Shown in pieces: positions 9,865 to 21,088 of a DNA stretch of 64,000 nucleotides. Position numbers and translations under genes: made by a program. Source of the DNA: Bathynomus jamesi (taxonomy: Eukaryota > Arthropoda > Malacostraca > Isopoda > Cirolanidae); contig JAJOZX010000482.1 of the NCBI GenBank assembly GCA_023014485.1, forward strand, positions 372,001 through 436,000, in the 5' to 3' direction. Within the stretch, counting starts at the first letter, position 1, and every line of letters starts with the position of its first letter. Below the pieces are notes generated by a model that saw nothing but the letters and a program-made list of their open reading frames with translations, was not told where the DNA came from and ran no database searches.

Positions 9865-12800
9865 TAGGGTGTATCATGCTCAGGTCGAATATTGAAAAAC
9901 TTGGAATTCCAAGATTAGCAGTATGTATTCCTATATAAAATTGAATTTTAAGAGGGGTTCGTCTTTTGCAACTTTTGCGAAAAATCGCATTTAAGTGTTC
10001 AAAATCGCAATGTTTTGTCGAAAAATGGGATTTTTGGCCAATTTCAGACTTGGTAGCCTCAAATGACCTCCATATGTTCCATATTGTTCACATACACCCT
10101 TAAGCAGTTCTAGGGGCAGGCATGGACCCATTTAAGATCAGCCAAAGTGGTTCATAACCCCTAAAATAACCAAAATCACCCAAAATGGCCTAAAACTAAG
10201 GAATTGTATGATTTTTAGTCTCCTCTACACCACATTTCGCGGCTGTTCTCTTCATCAGGCAGAATCTTTTTGTTCTTCTTTTCTTGGTCTTGCATTTTCT
10301 TTCTTTTAGAAACCCCTCCACCAATTTTTTTTATTTTCTTTTCGGCATCACTGAGTGTGATGGCAGCTGTCCCCACCTTTCCGCAAGTTGCTGTGACGTT
10401 CAACCTTTTTTTTGTAATTGCAATTCTTCTTTAATATTTGTATAAGTCCCTCCTCCACCCCCAGCTTGTAATAATATGCTGGTCAACTGAATGTTTTGAG
10501 ATTTTTTCTTCTGAAAGCATCTTGATTTGTCTAGCAGGTCTTGTAGAGATCTAAAATATGTTCATAATGTTTTGCTTTGACTTGAAAACTGGCAACAATT
10601 CTCTGTGATCGATCCTAGCACGAACAAAACCATCTCTTCTCTCTTGCCCATACACTGCATGAGCTGCAGCTGAAAAAACTTCCTGGACTGCTCTTTCACA
10701 GCTTTCAGTGTGAACTGAGACGTTCTCAACTTCAAGTGGAGAACTGAGAAGCTCCTCAACTTCTCCGCTTGACATTTTACAAGTGAATAGTGGCTCATAC
10801 AGTTTCTCCTTATCCCAATTAATCAGAGTAATTGGAGAAGTGGCATCAAAATTCAGTTTAGGGTTTCTATGAGTTCTCAGACTCATGTCTCCATACTCAG
10901 ACTTACCTCTGATCTTCTTGATCATCTCAACTCCCATGCCCTCTCCTCCTCATCCTCACTGCACAGGAGAGACCGAGAGAGGCAATGAGGTTCTCACTGT
11001 GAGCATGATATGTTCCACGAACTATTACATGAGTGATTATGTTCCTGACTTCAGAGGTCTGACTTCTCAGCAGTCCCAGAGCGGTCACAATATGGTGAGG
11101 TCCATACCTCATGTGGTGCTTCACCTTGATCTCAAAATACATCTTGAAGTAGAAGTCCAGGCAGAACTTCAGCAGCACCTCCAGCTTCTTCAACACCTCC
11201 CCCTTCAGACCATGCTCCCTCATCCACAGCATCAACAGAGCCTCACTTGTAGTCAGCCAGCGTAACTGATTCAGTGGGCCACACTTCAGACCAGCAACTT
11301 CCTTGCTCAAATCTTCTGTCTTAAGAACTTTGATCAGTAGTAGCAGTTCTTCTGGTCAGTGCTAAGGTTCTGTACAATGTCTTCTGGCAGTTCAATTATA
11401 TCTTCTCCTGGCAGAGCCTTGAAGCTAAAGTTGACAGGTATGTCATTGATCTTCTCCAAAAGTTTTTCTATTGGGCCACTGAACCCAGACTTGTGCGTGT
11501 AGGGACCATCAAGCTTGATGATCATGTGCCTGAAGCTGAGTTCATTAATATGCAACTGGCATATCAGCCAGTGTGACCTAGCAGTCTCTCCAAGTGAGTG
11601 ATGGCTCCTCCATCAGGTCCTGTGTTTGTGTTGGTGGAGTCACTGCCAAGGACCACAATAGTATCTTTAGCACCATGAGCACTAATCCACTCAAACAGAG
11701 CCTGAGCTATCTTCAATGCAGGTTTCTCATTTCCTTCAGGTTCTTCTGGTGTACAATGGAAGAGATACTTCCCCTCAGGTTCCCAGGTAACACTATAGTG
11801 CTCTTCAGTTGTAATATCAGGATGGAAGCAGCCAGTTTCTTCATTGTACCTCATGATCTTTGTCTTCTTATCTTGTTTTCCATCAAAGAAAATTCCATTG
11901 ACCTCCTCTCCATCTGTCCTTTTCTCCAGGGCCTCCACTGAGGCACCTATTACAGACTCCTTGCCCCTCCACATCTTCATCCTGTCAACAGCTAGATATG
12001 CCTTATCAGCAGATAGATGGCCAGCTTTGATGAGATCTTGCAAGAAACCAGTTGCAATAGCTGCTGCAGGAGTGTTTGCCACCTTGAACCTGACTGCAGC
12101 CGCAGCAGTGCTTGAGATATCCATGTAGTTCCTCCTGGCAGAGGTGGAGACTTTGCCGGTGTTGACGCTGGAGCTTGTGCCTGGTGCAGTACTGGAAAAA
12201 TCTGTGTCAGCAGTAGGAACTGCTCTGCCTGGAGACTCTTGCAAGGAAGTCACCTCATCTTCATCATCATCACCATCATCAGCTCTAAGCAGTAGCTCCT
12301 TTTCTTCGTCCTCTTTTCTGTTCCTCTTCTCCCTTCTGTTCTTCCTCCTTCCTCTTAGCAGCCTTCACCTGCTTCACTGTTTCCTTCACATCAACAGATG
12401 TCATCCGGAAGCCAGAAACTTCTGAGGTTTTGATCCTCTGGTAGTGGAGCCACTCTAGCTCTAGCTTTGGAATCATCTGAGGCAGAGGACAGTCACAGTT
12501 GACATGAACTCTAGCAGCACAGCCAGACCAGCCAGATGCTTCAGTTTTACAGAGAGTGATATCATGTCTGCAGGTTGTTATGTCAAACAATGTATCAAGT
12601 TCAGATATTCTCTTCTCTCTCTTTGCAGCCTTCACTCTACCATTCACTAGGTCAATCATTTCATTCCACCTGACAAGAATCTTCCTGGCAATGGATCTCT
12701 CTTGAATGACCACAGGAGGAGTGAACTTGGCATTTCTTTTGCGCCACTGTGCCAGTACCAGTGATGCCAAGTCCTTAGCCAAATCTTGCAGAGGGTACTG

Positions 12801-13286
12801 AGCTCTCTTCATATCATCCAGAAGCAGCTTCTCTTCCTGGAGGAGGATTCCTCTCTGAAACACAGCTCTCCAGGTTGGAACTTCTGTGGGAAATAACTGC
12901 TTGCCTGGACCCACCAGATCACTCAGCTTTGAACCAGATCTTTTTCTGGTCTTTCGTCCTTGCTTAGCCATGGTGGCTAACACAATCTTCACCAAGCTTT
13001 GTATCTGAAACATAGAAAATTATCACAGTGAAACTCTAGTAGCCTATAACAGCTGTTACAATGGTTTTGTTTGGTAAGAAACTGGTCTGTTACATTTGTA
13101 CTACAGTGTATGTCCTGCACAGCTGTTCTGTACATAACCAGAAAACGAAAAAGTGGAAATTTGAACACTTAAACGTGATTTTTAGCGAATGTTCAAGAAA
13201 ACAAACCCCTCCTAAAATTTAATTTTACATAGGAATACATACGGCCAATCTTGAAATTCGAGCTTCAATGAGCATGATACACCCTA
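9865..13286 (-). mobile_element. 3.4-kb DNA transposon of an unnamed family, hAT-like ends
   Basis: Termini TAGGGTGTATCATGCTCA and its inverse lie at 9865 and 13286, and the TIR similarity extends imperfectly for about 150 bp (shared 'GTATGTATTCCTAT', 'TTTAAGTGTTCAAA'). The flanks carry a perfect 8-bp TSD AAGTATGA (9857-9864, 13287-13294), and excision rejoins the hAT reading frame. TAGGG fits the hAT terminal consensus YARNG, yet the encoded protein shows none of the usual hAT features. The ~330 bp at 9865-10200 and ~310 bp at 12975-13286 are TIR and leader. Confidence 0.88.
10215..12971 (-). pseudogene. Candidate transposase of uncharacterised widespread family (frameshifted)
   Basis: The only gene of the 9865-13286 element. 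Starting at 12971 ('MAKQGRKTRKR'), it shows an LFDI block with Cys pairs ('LFDITTCRHDITLCK', 'NCDCPLPQMIP'), then 'VVLGSDSTNTNTG', 'LICQLHINELSFRH', 'KSGFSGPIEKLLEKI' and 'WLTTSEALLMLWM'. Later come 'HTESCERAVQEV', 'GQERRDGFVRARI' and a lysine-rich tail ending at 10215. I know this pattern from many unannotated arthropod and cnidarian proteins but no family name. Frame changes occur near 12285, 11560, 11330 and 10930. A possible 3' splice site (TTTCAG) lies just upstream of 12971. A transposase role is inferred from its sole occupancy of a TIR/TSD-bounded unit. Confidence 0.7.
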
Positions 13287-14873
13287 AAGTATGAGGTATG
13301 ACCTTTTCCTGGATTTTTGTATTTTGCAATATGTTCCGCCAGAAAAGGATCAAATTCAGCAATAAGTTCCAAAGCCATTATAAAGTTTCCACTGTGGACA
13401 GAACTAAATTTCTCAATGTGGCCCCTAAAAGGTAAACCATGAGATGCCAGTGACCGGACCACTGCAACAACTCATTGTAAAACATTCCTCCAATACTTCT
13501 TCTCCTCATCAATTTGATAGAAAAGTTGTCTGTCAGTTCTTCCGAGAGTTGAACTTTTCATTTTCATAGCCAACGCACATGACTTATGTTCAGAGAAATT
13601 TTCATGGCTTGTTAATGCTTCACTGCCATGCTTCCAGCCATCAAATCCTTCCTTACCAATTTTAGTAGTTCCACCAAATAACTGACAAGGAACGCAGAAA
13701 ATTGAACCTGTGCTCTCCAAATACATTAAATATGTTCTCTTCACCTTCTCTCTGCTGACAAGCTGTTTCAAATAAGGTTTTACAAAATATCTGAATCGTT
13801 CACCAAAACGTCTCTTTCATTAAGAAAAGTTCATGTTTTCTAGGTCTTGATTTATGCTATGCTCTGACACATAATGACGTGTAGCAATCATTAACTTCCC
13901 ATAATGCTGGGTCTTGTCTAATGGAAGTATTGCTGGAGGTAGTTGTGATGCTACCTACATCACAAGACTTAGTATAGGGTAGGCAAGATTCTTGAACTTC
14001 TCTACCAGATAAACTAAAATTACTAGGACCTTCATTAACATTTTGATCTTCTTGGAAACTCCTAATCTCGGTACATTCTAATCTTTTAAAAGAACATTCG
14101 GATTTGTTTCAACATTTTTGCTCTTTATATCAGATTTCTTGAAGAAAGTATCAATTTTCGCAGTTTTGTCAATGACATCCCGTTGTTTTTCAGCTTTCTC
14201 CAGAGCTCTCTTCTTATACTCCGAGCCGCTTAGTCTTTTTCTCCCATCATTCATCTGAAAGAACAAATACATCTGAACTTAATTAAAAATATAAATAATA
14301 TATTTTAAAATAGAAATATATTATTAAAATTAATAAAATATATTATAATTATATATTAAAAAAAAATAGCTCAGCCAGGCTGAGTAGGTCTCTAACAGCT
14401 AACTACATAGAGACAGTTAAGTTAACATAAAAAATTCAAAATTGTCTTAAAAACTGCCTTCTTCTTACCTTGTACAAATACCATTACTGTACTAAACTGA
14501 GATAAACACAATCTTGTCTTTAAATTTTAAATGTTGTCCAGTTTCAAAGTTCAAAGTTGCAAAATAAAAAAATATAAATTCAATTTTATAGAGAAAACCT
14601 TAAACAAAATAATTGGCCAATTTTTGGCTTGATACTCTGTAAAGTGTAAACAATAAATCTGAAATAAACTAAAAATAATTAGCTTTAAAATAAAGATATT
14701 ATTAAAATTAATAAAATATATTAAGGTCAAGGACCAACTTTGAAATCGACTTCGTTCAAACGTAATGAGATTTTTTTTTAAGTGGTACTAACTTTTCTCC
14801 GTGTTTTTAGCTAAAAAAAAATACCAGAAATTTTGGATTTTTCCCCTACCTAAAAAGTGCTTTCTTGTTACCT

Positions 14874-14966
14874 TTCTTGTTACGACTTTTCCTCCAGAAT
14901 TTTATTCTTGTTACGACTTTTCCTCCAGAATTTTATTCTTGTTACGACTTTTCCTCCAGAATTTTA
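14874..14966. repeat. 31-bp minisatellite, 3 copies
   Basis: Three tandem copies of a unit beginning TTCTTGTTACGACTTTTCC, almost identical. They sit in the AT-rich leader of the minus-strand hAT. Surrounding sequence 14280-14870 is AT-rich with no gene. Just downstream, 'GGGCCATGGCCCATTTGGCCC' and 'AATACGCGCCTG' resemble an element terminus. Confidence 0.85.
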
Positions 14967-15499
14967 CTGCCCTCAAAATTTTACCACCCTGGGCCATGGC
15001 CCATTTGGCCCATATGTAAATACGCGCCTGGAGATAGGCAGGCATAAATAGGACAGAAAGCGAAATGGTTACTAACTTTTTCATATATTTTCAAGAATAT
15101 GCCTATAACTAGCATTGCACACAATAAGCCAAATTTGCATTGCCAAAATGAAAATTTTCATTTAAAGTTAGTGTTTCTTTTGTTGTAATTTTTAAACATA
15201 ATTAACACTGCACACTTTGAACAAAAACATTTTTACATTTTTAAAAACATTTCACTCAATAAATACAAAGATTGTTTCCAATTCAATCCCTATCGTACCC
15301 TTCAGAAATGTTGTCTCCTACACTCCTAACATTAAATATAATAAAATATAAATAAATTATAAATTAATATAATAAATAAATAAATTATTAAATTATAAAT
15401 AACTTTAAACATAAAATGCGAAGGCTGATGGGGCACCCTAACCGCCGCGGGGCCCTAGGCAGTCGCCTATTTCGCCTATTGGAGGAAACGGCCCTGATG

Positions 15500-15640
15500 G
15501 TCACTCAAATCCATAAATATTGATATCATTATTTCTTTGTTCTCTTTAACTAAATTTGCATTTTCCACGAGATTTAAAATAGCCATTGCCGTTGTTTTAT
15601 TATTATGGAAGCCATATTGATTTGGAGGTAATAAATTGTA
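15500..15640 (-). pseudogene. Non-LTR reverse transcriptase fragment, central domain
   Basis: Minus-strand translation gives 'NQYGFHNNKTTAMAILNLVE' followed by 'IMISIFMDL', the RT segment just ahead of the first catalytic Asp region in CR1/jockey-like elements. It is truncated on the right of the hAT terminus at 15496. Sequence 15640-16150 holds no gene; near 16087 'TAGATCCGCCATTG' is an apparent hAT-type terminus reading inward. Confidence 0.6.
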
Positions 15641-16150
15641 GGATTCTTAAATATCGCTGCATTTGAAAACAAATTTTGTTTTTATAAATAGAGCATGGTC
15701 ATTTTATTTTATTCAAATTCTATTCTAAGTCTTTATCCATATACATTGTACAGTACTTCCAAATTTGTGGTTGTAATGGTTTTCATAGGTGCCTTGGTAC
15801 TGGTGCAGCCATATCACTATTTTTATCTTCACCTTATTCTGATAGTTCTTTTAATTGGCAAGACATTTGTAATTGTTTGAAAAATTTCCTGTGATAAATG
15901 TTGTACCCAAATTAGATTTTTATTTTGTATCATATTTGAATGAGACTGATCCACTAAAACAATACAATTGATTTTAACCTCGCTCATTGGTGGTCTGTTT
16001 AAAGAAATTTTCAGTACTGTGCCCTTTTTATTTTAGGGGGGTGCCCTTTTTTCTTTGAACCTCACCCCTTACTGAAATGCCTAGATCCGCCATTGCTCAG
16101 TTAATCTAATTTATCCTAATTAGAGGTAATAATTGATATATATATATATA

Positions 16151-17357
16151 TAAGTCCGGCATCATAGGAAAAATAATTAAAAAAGGCAAAACAAAAGCTT
16201 TTATTTACAGAACGTGCTCAATATGTCCACCATTGTTTTCAGTGCACAAATTCAGACGTGATACCCAGTCAGCAAGCACACGGTGAATGATGTCAGGAGT
16301 AATGGTGTTACATGCCCCAATAATGCGCTGCCGCAAATGTTCAACACTCCTAATTTTCTCTGCGTATACCAGCGCTTTCAAGTGGCCCCAGAGATAAAAA
16401 TCTAGTGGCGTGAGATCCGGGCTTCTAGCTGGCCATTCCATAGGCCCTCGACGTCCTATCCAATGACCAGGCAATTGTTGGTACAGGTATTCCCTTACTT
16501 GGGTGCTGTAATGTGCAGGAGCGCCGTCTTACTGGAACCATGTTGGGAAATTTCCTTCTTCGTTCAAGACACTGGGAAATGCTTCTTCCTTGAGCATACG
16601 TAGGTACAGTAGGTGCCTCCAGTGACATGTTCATCGAAAAAGAGGGGGCCTATGATGCTATCCTTCCAAATGCCACACCATACCATCACCCGAGATGCAC
16701 CGTGTTCCTTTGAAGAGGTATACTAGTGAGGGTTGTTTTGAAAACAGTAGCGGGTGTTCTGTCGATTTACCTCACCATTTCCATAAAAAACAGCCTCGTC
16801 ACTGAACAGAATGGTGGACGGGAAATTGGCATCCCGAGCATATTGTTCCGTAGTCCATTCACAAAATTCCATCCGCCGGTCGGGATCATCTTCGCTTAAT
16901 TTCGGTAGGATCTGAAGTTTATATGGATGCCATTTGTGAGCCTGAAGAATGCGATGGATGCTACTTTTCGACACTCCTGTCTCGGCGGACAATCGCCGAA
17001 GAGACTTACTGGGACTTCTGTTAAAATGAGCCAGGATAGCAGTCGCTGTATCATCGTCAGTGGACCTCCTTGAAGGTCCACTGCGTGGTTTATCTTCTAT
17101 GGCTCCTATTTCCTTAAACTTTGCAACAAGTCTGCTAACACAACTCTGTGTTATTGGCTCGCGGTCTGGATGCAGTCTGTTAAATTCAGCAGCGGCCCCT
17201 CTTTGACTCCGATTTCCTATGAGTAGAATTATCTGGATTCGTTCTTCCTTGCTCACAGACATTATGGCCTGTAGAAAGAGAAAAATATGAATTATGGTTT
17301 GTAGAAATAGAAAAATATGAATTTCTCCTATGATGCCGGACTTATGGAACACCCTGT
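16151..17357 (-). mobile_element. DD41D mariner-like element A
   Basis: The right end reads, reverse complemented, ACAGGGTGTTCCATAAGTC followed by CGGCATCATAGGA. The left end has AGTCCGGCATCATAGGA at 16153 but lacks the outer ~13 bp, replaced by (TA)n. The element encodes a frameshifted transposase. Two direct copies of a ~31-bp unit (TTATGGTTTGTAGAAATAG) lie in the 5' leader at 17265-17325. Confidence 0.85.
16205..17262 (-). pseudogene. DD41D transposase (element A), frameshifted
   Basis: It starts 'MSVSKEERIQIILLIGNRSQ' with a helix-turn-helix region containing 'GPSRRSTDDDTATAI' and 'SLRRLSAETGVSKSSIHRIL'. The first catalytic block is 'ILFSDEAVFY'. A frame change near 16730 is followed by 'VMVWCGIW'-type sequence. 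A stop sits one residue before the second catalytic Asp ('DGAPAHYS'). The third Asp is in 'SPDLTPLDFYLWGHL' with 41 residues between. The C-terminus ends 'NGGHIEHVL', close in pattern to the copy at 23664-24684. It is inactive. Confidence 0.88.
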
Positions 17358-17363
17358 ATATAT

Positions 17364-18092
17364 ACAGGGTGGGCCAAAAGTCTGGATCCATAGGAAAATA
17401 TTTATTTTAATACATAAATTACAACAAATGGTAAATACTTAAAATGAATATCAACTTTAACTCGTAAATGCGTATCCGTGATACTGTACAGTAGTTCGTA
17501 CTCCAGTATAAATACTCAAATACTTTTTTTATTTCAGCCCAGAAATGGCTTCGAATCTAACAACAGAAGACCGGGTAGAACTTGTGCTCATGTACGCAAG
17601 ACAGGGCGCTACACAAGAGAAGTTGCTACCGAATTCAATAGAAATCATCCTGATAAGCATCCAGTAACACATGCGACTGTTGGCAAGTTGTTTAAACGTT
17701 TCAAAGAAACAGGAAGTGTACATGATCGACGGCGTTCTGGTCGTCCAAAAACTGCAAATGATGAAAATACCTCCGCAATGGTATGTGAAACTTTAACGAA
17801 TAGTCCAGTAAAGTCAACAAGAAGATTATCAAATGAAACACGCATCTCGAGAACTTCAATTCGAAGAATTATTAAAAATCATAAATTCCATCCCTAAGTG
17901 TCTCGATGTCAGAGGCCGCCAATTTGAGCATTTGTTATAATTTATTGTTTATACTGGAGTACGAACCACTGTACAGTATCACGGATACGCATTTACGAGT
18001 TAAAGTTGATATTCATTTTAAGTATTTACCATTTGTTGTAATTTATGTATTAAAATAAATATTTTCCTATGGATCCAGACTTTTGGCCCACC

Positions 18093-18096
<4 letters not shown>
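17364..18096 (+). mobile_element. Non-autonomous DD41D-type element with ~150-bp TIRs (element B)
   Basis: Nearly identical inverted ends of about 150 bp (17364-17512 and 17935-18096) begin ACAGGGTGGGCCAAAAGTC. Only the N-terminal DNA-binding half of the transposase lies between them, so the catalytic domain has been deleted. It is separated from element A by a single short TATA stretch, so two transposons sit almost end to end at one TA site. Confidence 0.9.
17545..17897 (+). pseudogene. Transposase N-terminal helix-turn-helix fragment (element B)
   Basis: The ATG at 17545 gives 'MASNLTTEDRVELVLMYARQ'. A frameshift near 17610 leads into 'EVATEFNRNHPDKHPVTHAT', 'GSVHDRRRSGRPKT' and 'STRRLSNETRISRTSIRRI', ending at a TAA after 'HKFHP'. 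It carries DNA-binding modules only. Sequence upstream of the ATG (TTTCAG) looks like a splice acceptor or is coincidental. Confidence 0.85.

Positions 18097-18097
<1 letters not shown>

Positions 18098-18172
<75 letters not shown>
18098..18172. repeat. (TA)n(GT)n compound microsatellite
   Basis: A TA run followed directly by a GT run, abutting the right end of element B. Confidence 0.97.
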
Positions 18173-18175
<3 letters not shown>

Positions 18176-18189
18176 AACCCTCCGTCTAT

Positions 18190-18925
18190 GGCTTTGGGTG
18201 GTTCGAGGTTGACGGGGGTTCTGGTTAGGTGGCAGCAACGGATTTCGCACTCTGGGGTAGCTGGTACCGTGTAGGGAGTCGGGAATAGTTCTTTGATACT
18301 ACACTTCAATTTCTTCTTGTAACGGATCGGAGGATTCAGTGAACACTTACTTGGTGATTGGTGATTCCCCGATTCTTCTTGTAGCGTATCGGAGAAATTA
18401 TTTATTTTATTTTAAAACTAAGTTTTCTGGAGAAGACAGGGCTCATATCTTCTTACCGTATTTTACTGCTTCTAAAATATTACAGGTAATGCTTCAGCCT
18501 CTAGGTCAGATCAGACAGAACAGAATAATAATTTGGAAAATTACAATGGTTTATATACGTTTTAAATTGGTGACGTCATTATTATTTAATGTTGACCTAT
18601 TTTGTTTTGTTTTATTTTCAATAGGCTGAGTTCTTTTGGAAAATATTTGAAGATAACGGTAAATTTTTGCTGTAACAACATATTGACAAATCTGATGTTA
18701 TCATGATTTGCCGTGGCAACTAAAAATGGAATTTATGATATGCATCTAATTAAAATTAAACGTTTAAAATTTAAAATTAAATGCTGAGTCAGGATATGTC
18801 ATCTTTTATGATTTAAGAGAGAACACATAAAAAAATTAATATTACAGAATTTAACACGATTACGTGATTAAGCTTAATCTAAAAAATTATTGGGCAATTT
18901 AAAAAAGAAATAATTCATCAGTTAC
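18190..18925 (+). repeat. Dispersed repeat, uninterrupted copy
   Basis: The first part (18190-18680) matches 29255-29770, including 'GGTTCGAGGTTGACGG', 'CTCTGGGGTAGCTGGTAC' and 'TTCCCCGATTCTTCTTGTAG'. The second part (18690-18925) matches 44685-44960, including 'CATATTGACA' and 'TAAAATTTAAAATTAA'. The two partial copies elsewhere are separated by the 14.9-kb segment, so this copy represents an unoccupied site. No coding content. Confidence 0.8.
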
Positions 18926-19057
18926 TGAGCAAAAATAAAATAAAAAGAAAATAAAATTTTAATTATTTTTCCAAACTTTCATTTGATATACAGTTAGAGT
19001 GTCATGCGAGTTTGGACTTTATATGCAAAAATGAATGTTAGAATTATAATTTTTACG

Positions 19058-19091
<34 letters not shown>

Positions 19092-19098
19092 ATATATA

Positions 19099-19658
19099 GG
19101 ATGATCCGTTTGGGAATGGCTAAAATAAAAACGCTGTGATAATCTACCGAGAAGTGATACAGCGCTCATCTATTGCACGTATGGTCATAAAATGTGGGAG
19201 TTTGCCATCCGCTGCCAGACGTACGAGGCCATCTGCTGTCAGATTTATGAGGCATATGCCAGTTTCGAAGATGGCGGCGAATGCATAACAACGTGCGAAG
19301 TGTGTCATTTGGTTTGTTAAGTTTGAGAGTGTGACAGCGGTATAGCGTGAGTTTCGCTATGTGTATAGTGTTCGAAAAGCTCCTAAATACGACTCCATAG
19401 TGCAGTGGTACCGCACATTTGAAGAAACGCGGTCTATCACTAAACTACATGCAGGTGGTCGTAAGAATTAGCCTCTCGTTATGACTTCTGTCGTGTCCGA
19501 AAAGTGGGGGGGGGGGGGGGGGTCATGTTGAAGACTAATTAGGTTTGTCATAATCTACCATCTTTGTGGACATTGTTTGCCAAATATTAACTATACAATG
19601 TTACTGTTTCCATTTCACATCATTTTTATTTTATCCATACCCAAACGGATCACCTTGT
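19099..19658 (+). mobile_element. Mariner-like relic with DUF4817-type N-terminal remnant (element C)
   Basis: Inverted ends contain GATCCGTTTGGG(A/T)ATGG and a following 'TAAAATAAAAA', at 19099 and ending about 19658, both next to TA runs. Inside, a degraded frame reads 'FVKFESVTAV' ... 'VRKAPKYDSIVQWYRTFEET', the DUF4817-type DNA-binding region. The rest of the transposase is missing. A run of 16 G lies at 19507-19522. Confidence 0.75.
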
Positions 19659-19659
19659 A

Positions 19660-20322
19660 TATTTAGTGATGTATCGAATGTCAGATTTTAGGCATCCGCG
19701 GATGCGGATGCGGATATTCATGCATAAATTTGTCAGCTTGATAATATGATAGCTTAAATTCATACTTAATTTATTAATTTACTTTCGATTTTTGGTTAGT
19801 TATAAATATTAGATATTCGATAATATTAGATATTAGATAATATTATTTTTTAATTACAATTTTTTGACATACACTCCTCTCTTTTTGGACGAGTTTTCGC
19901 CACACAACCATAGCCGGATTATCAAGTGGGCACAGTGGGCATTGTGCCCAGGGCCTACGGAGGTTTTAGGGCCTATGAAATTTGGGAAATAGGTATTTTC
20001 ACTCTGCTATGGCCTATGAAGTTTCATAGGCCAACAGAATAAATTAAAAAATTCTATAAGCAAAAATAAACAAACAAAACATCTTTACTGCGGATCATTC
20101 ACAATCCATAGCCACTTAACCTAACATACAAATACACTCTTACATATACACTGAACTTAATACAAAAATAAGGCCAACATAGCCACTTAACCTACTATAC
20201 TGGTATACTGTTTGATTAATTATATGACAATTTTATGTGTAGGGCCTATTGTTATTACATGAGACATCTTATAACACTTATAACACTTATTATAATTATA
20301 GCACAACTTACTATGCATATAT

Positions 20323-20392
<70 letters not shown>

Positions 20393-21088
20393 ATCTTTGC
20401 TACATTACAAAAATAAGGTATTGTAAACCAGCAGTTGTCTGAACCAAGACTGCCATATAGGTGAGAGATACACAGTACCTGAAGACAGGACATTGTACAA
20501 TAACACACTAGAGCTGTTCTGGACCCTAGTAATGAAATTATATATATTCTTCCGGATTAACATTTGGCTGGTAGGTAGGTTACGCGTAGTAAACATAAAA
20601 CTGGCACTGCACCATTTTGGGTTCTTACATAGCACACGAAAAATATTATTATAAGCAACAGAGTTTATTCATAGCAGTTTTTGTATAGTTCCACCACAGA
20701 TGGGATGCATACAATGTAGTACAGTAAGTTCTAAAAAGATAAGTTTTAACTGATTCTGAACACATACCAAATTTCCTTACCAGCACGTTACCCTGTACAT
20801 ACAGTTTTTTATGGTGCCTCTCAATATCGAGTTCATCTCGCAGCTCGTGTGGTTCATCATCTTGATTAGCGTCGATTAGCGTGTGATTTGACTAATCACA
20901 CCGCGACCACATGATCAGTGTTGCCAAATGTGGCTCCTAAACATCTGCTACAAAGACCTTCAAAATCCGCTAGATACTCTGTGTTTCACCAATATTATAC
21001 GCTAAATAATACACATCCACAACATCCGCATTCCGCAGGTGCGGATGTGACATACATCACTAAATATATATATATATATTATATATAT
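19660..21088. other. Gene-poor AT-rich spacer with repeats
   Basis: Most of this stretch holds nothing I can name. It contains a region around 19910-20040 that repeats 'GGGCCTA' and 'GGCCTATGAA', possibly an element terminus. It also holds a (TA)n block at 20316-20393, and minus-strand frames at 20405-20635 that faintly resemble the tail of a non-LTR RT. The sequence 21000-21060 repeats 'GCGGATG', which also occurs near 19700. Confidence 0.5.

Larger units (their letters stand above)
8270..14272 (-). pseudogene. hAT-type transposase, TTF-type zinc finger and DUF4371-like, interrupted and frameshifted
   Basis: The N-terminus (14272-14078) 'MNDGRKRLSGSEYKKR' precedes a zinc-finger region at 13771-13472 ('SIFCVPCQLF', 'HKSCALAM'). 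Next come 'KYKNPGKGHTSY' up to the insertion at 13287, and beyond it (9864 leftward) 'IIVDSTPDISHVDEL' with a candidate catalytic Asp. Then follow 'RRQSYDNAPNMSGTYSGLQ' and 'VPCSAHSLNLNG' (9595-9281), and a C-terminal region at 9150-8430. It parallels the copy at 62070-64000 ('RGQSYDNAANMSGRYKG', 'VPCAAHSLNLVG'). Several stops and frameshifts make it inactive even after removing the insertion. Confidence 0.85.
8265..15496 (-). mobile_element. Minus-strand hAT transposon (ZMYM1/DUF4371-like), split by a nested element
   Basis: The right terminus at 15496 reads, reverse complemented, CAGGGCCGTTTCCTCC, a typical hAT end. The transposase runs leftward from 14272 to about 8270, where the foldback/TA block begins, so the 3' terminus is lost or replaced. 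A 3.4-kb element at 9865-13286 interrupts it with a perfect 8-bp TSD. The segment 14280-15496 is a 5' leader that also holds a 31-bp minisatellite. Confidence 0.75.

Noticed and set aside
20405..20635. Possible 76-aa gene
   Set aside because: Only a faint resemblance to non-LTR RT tails and no conserved motif; kept as part of a spacer note.
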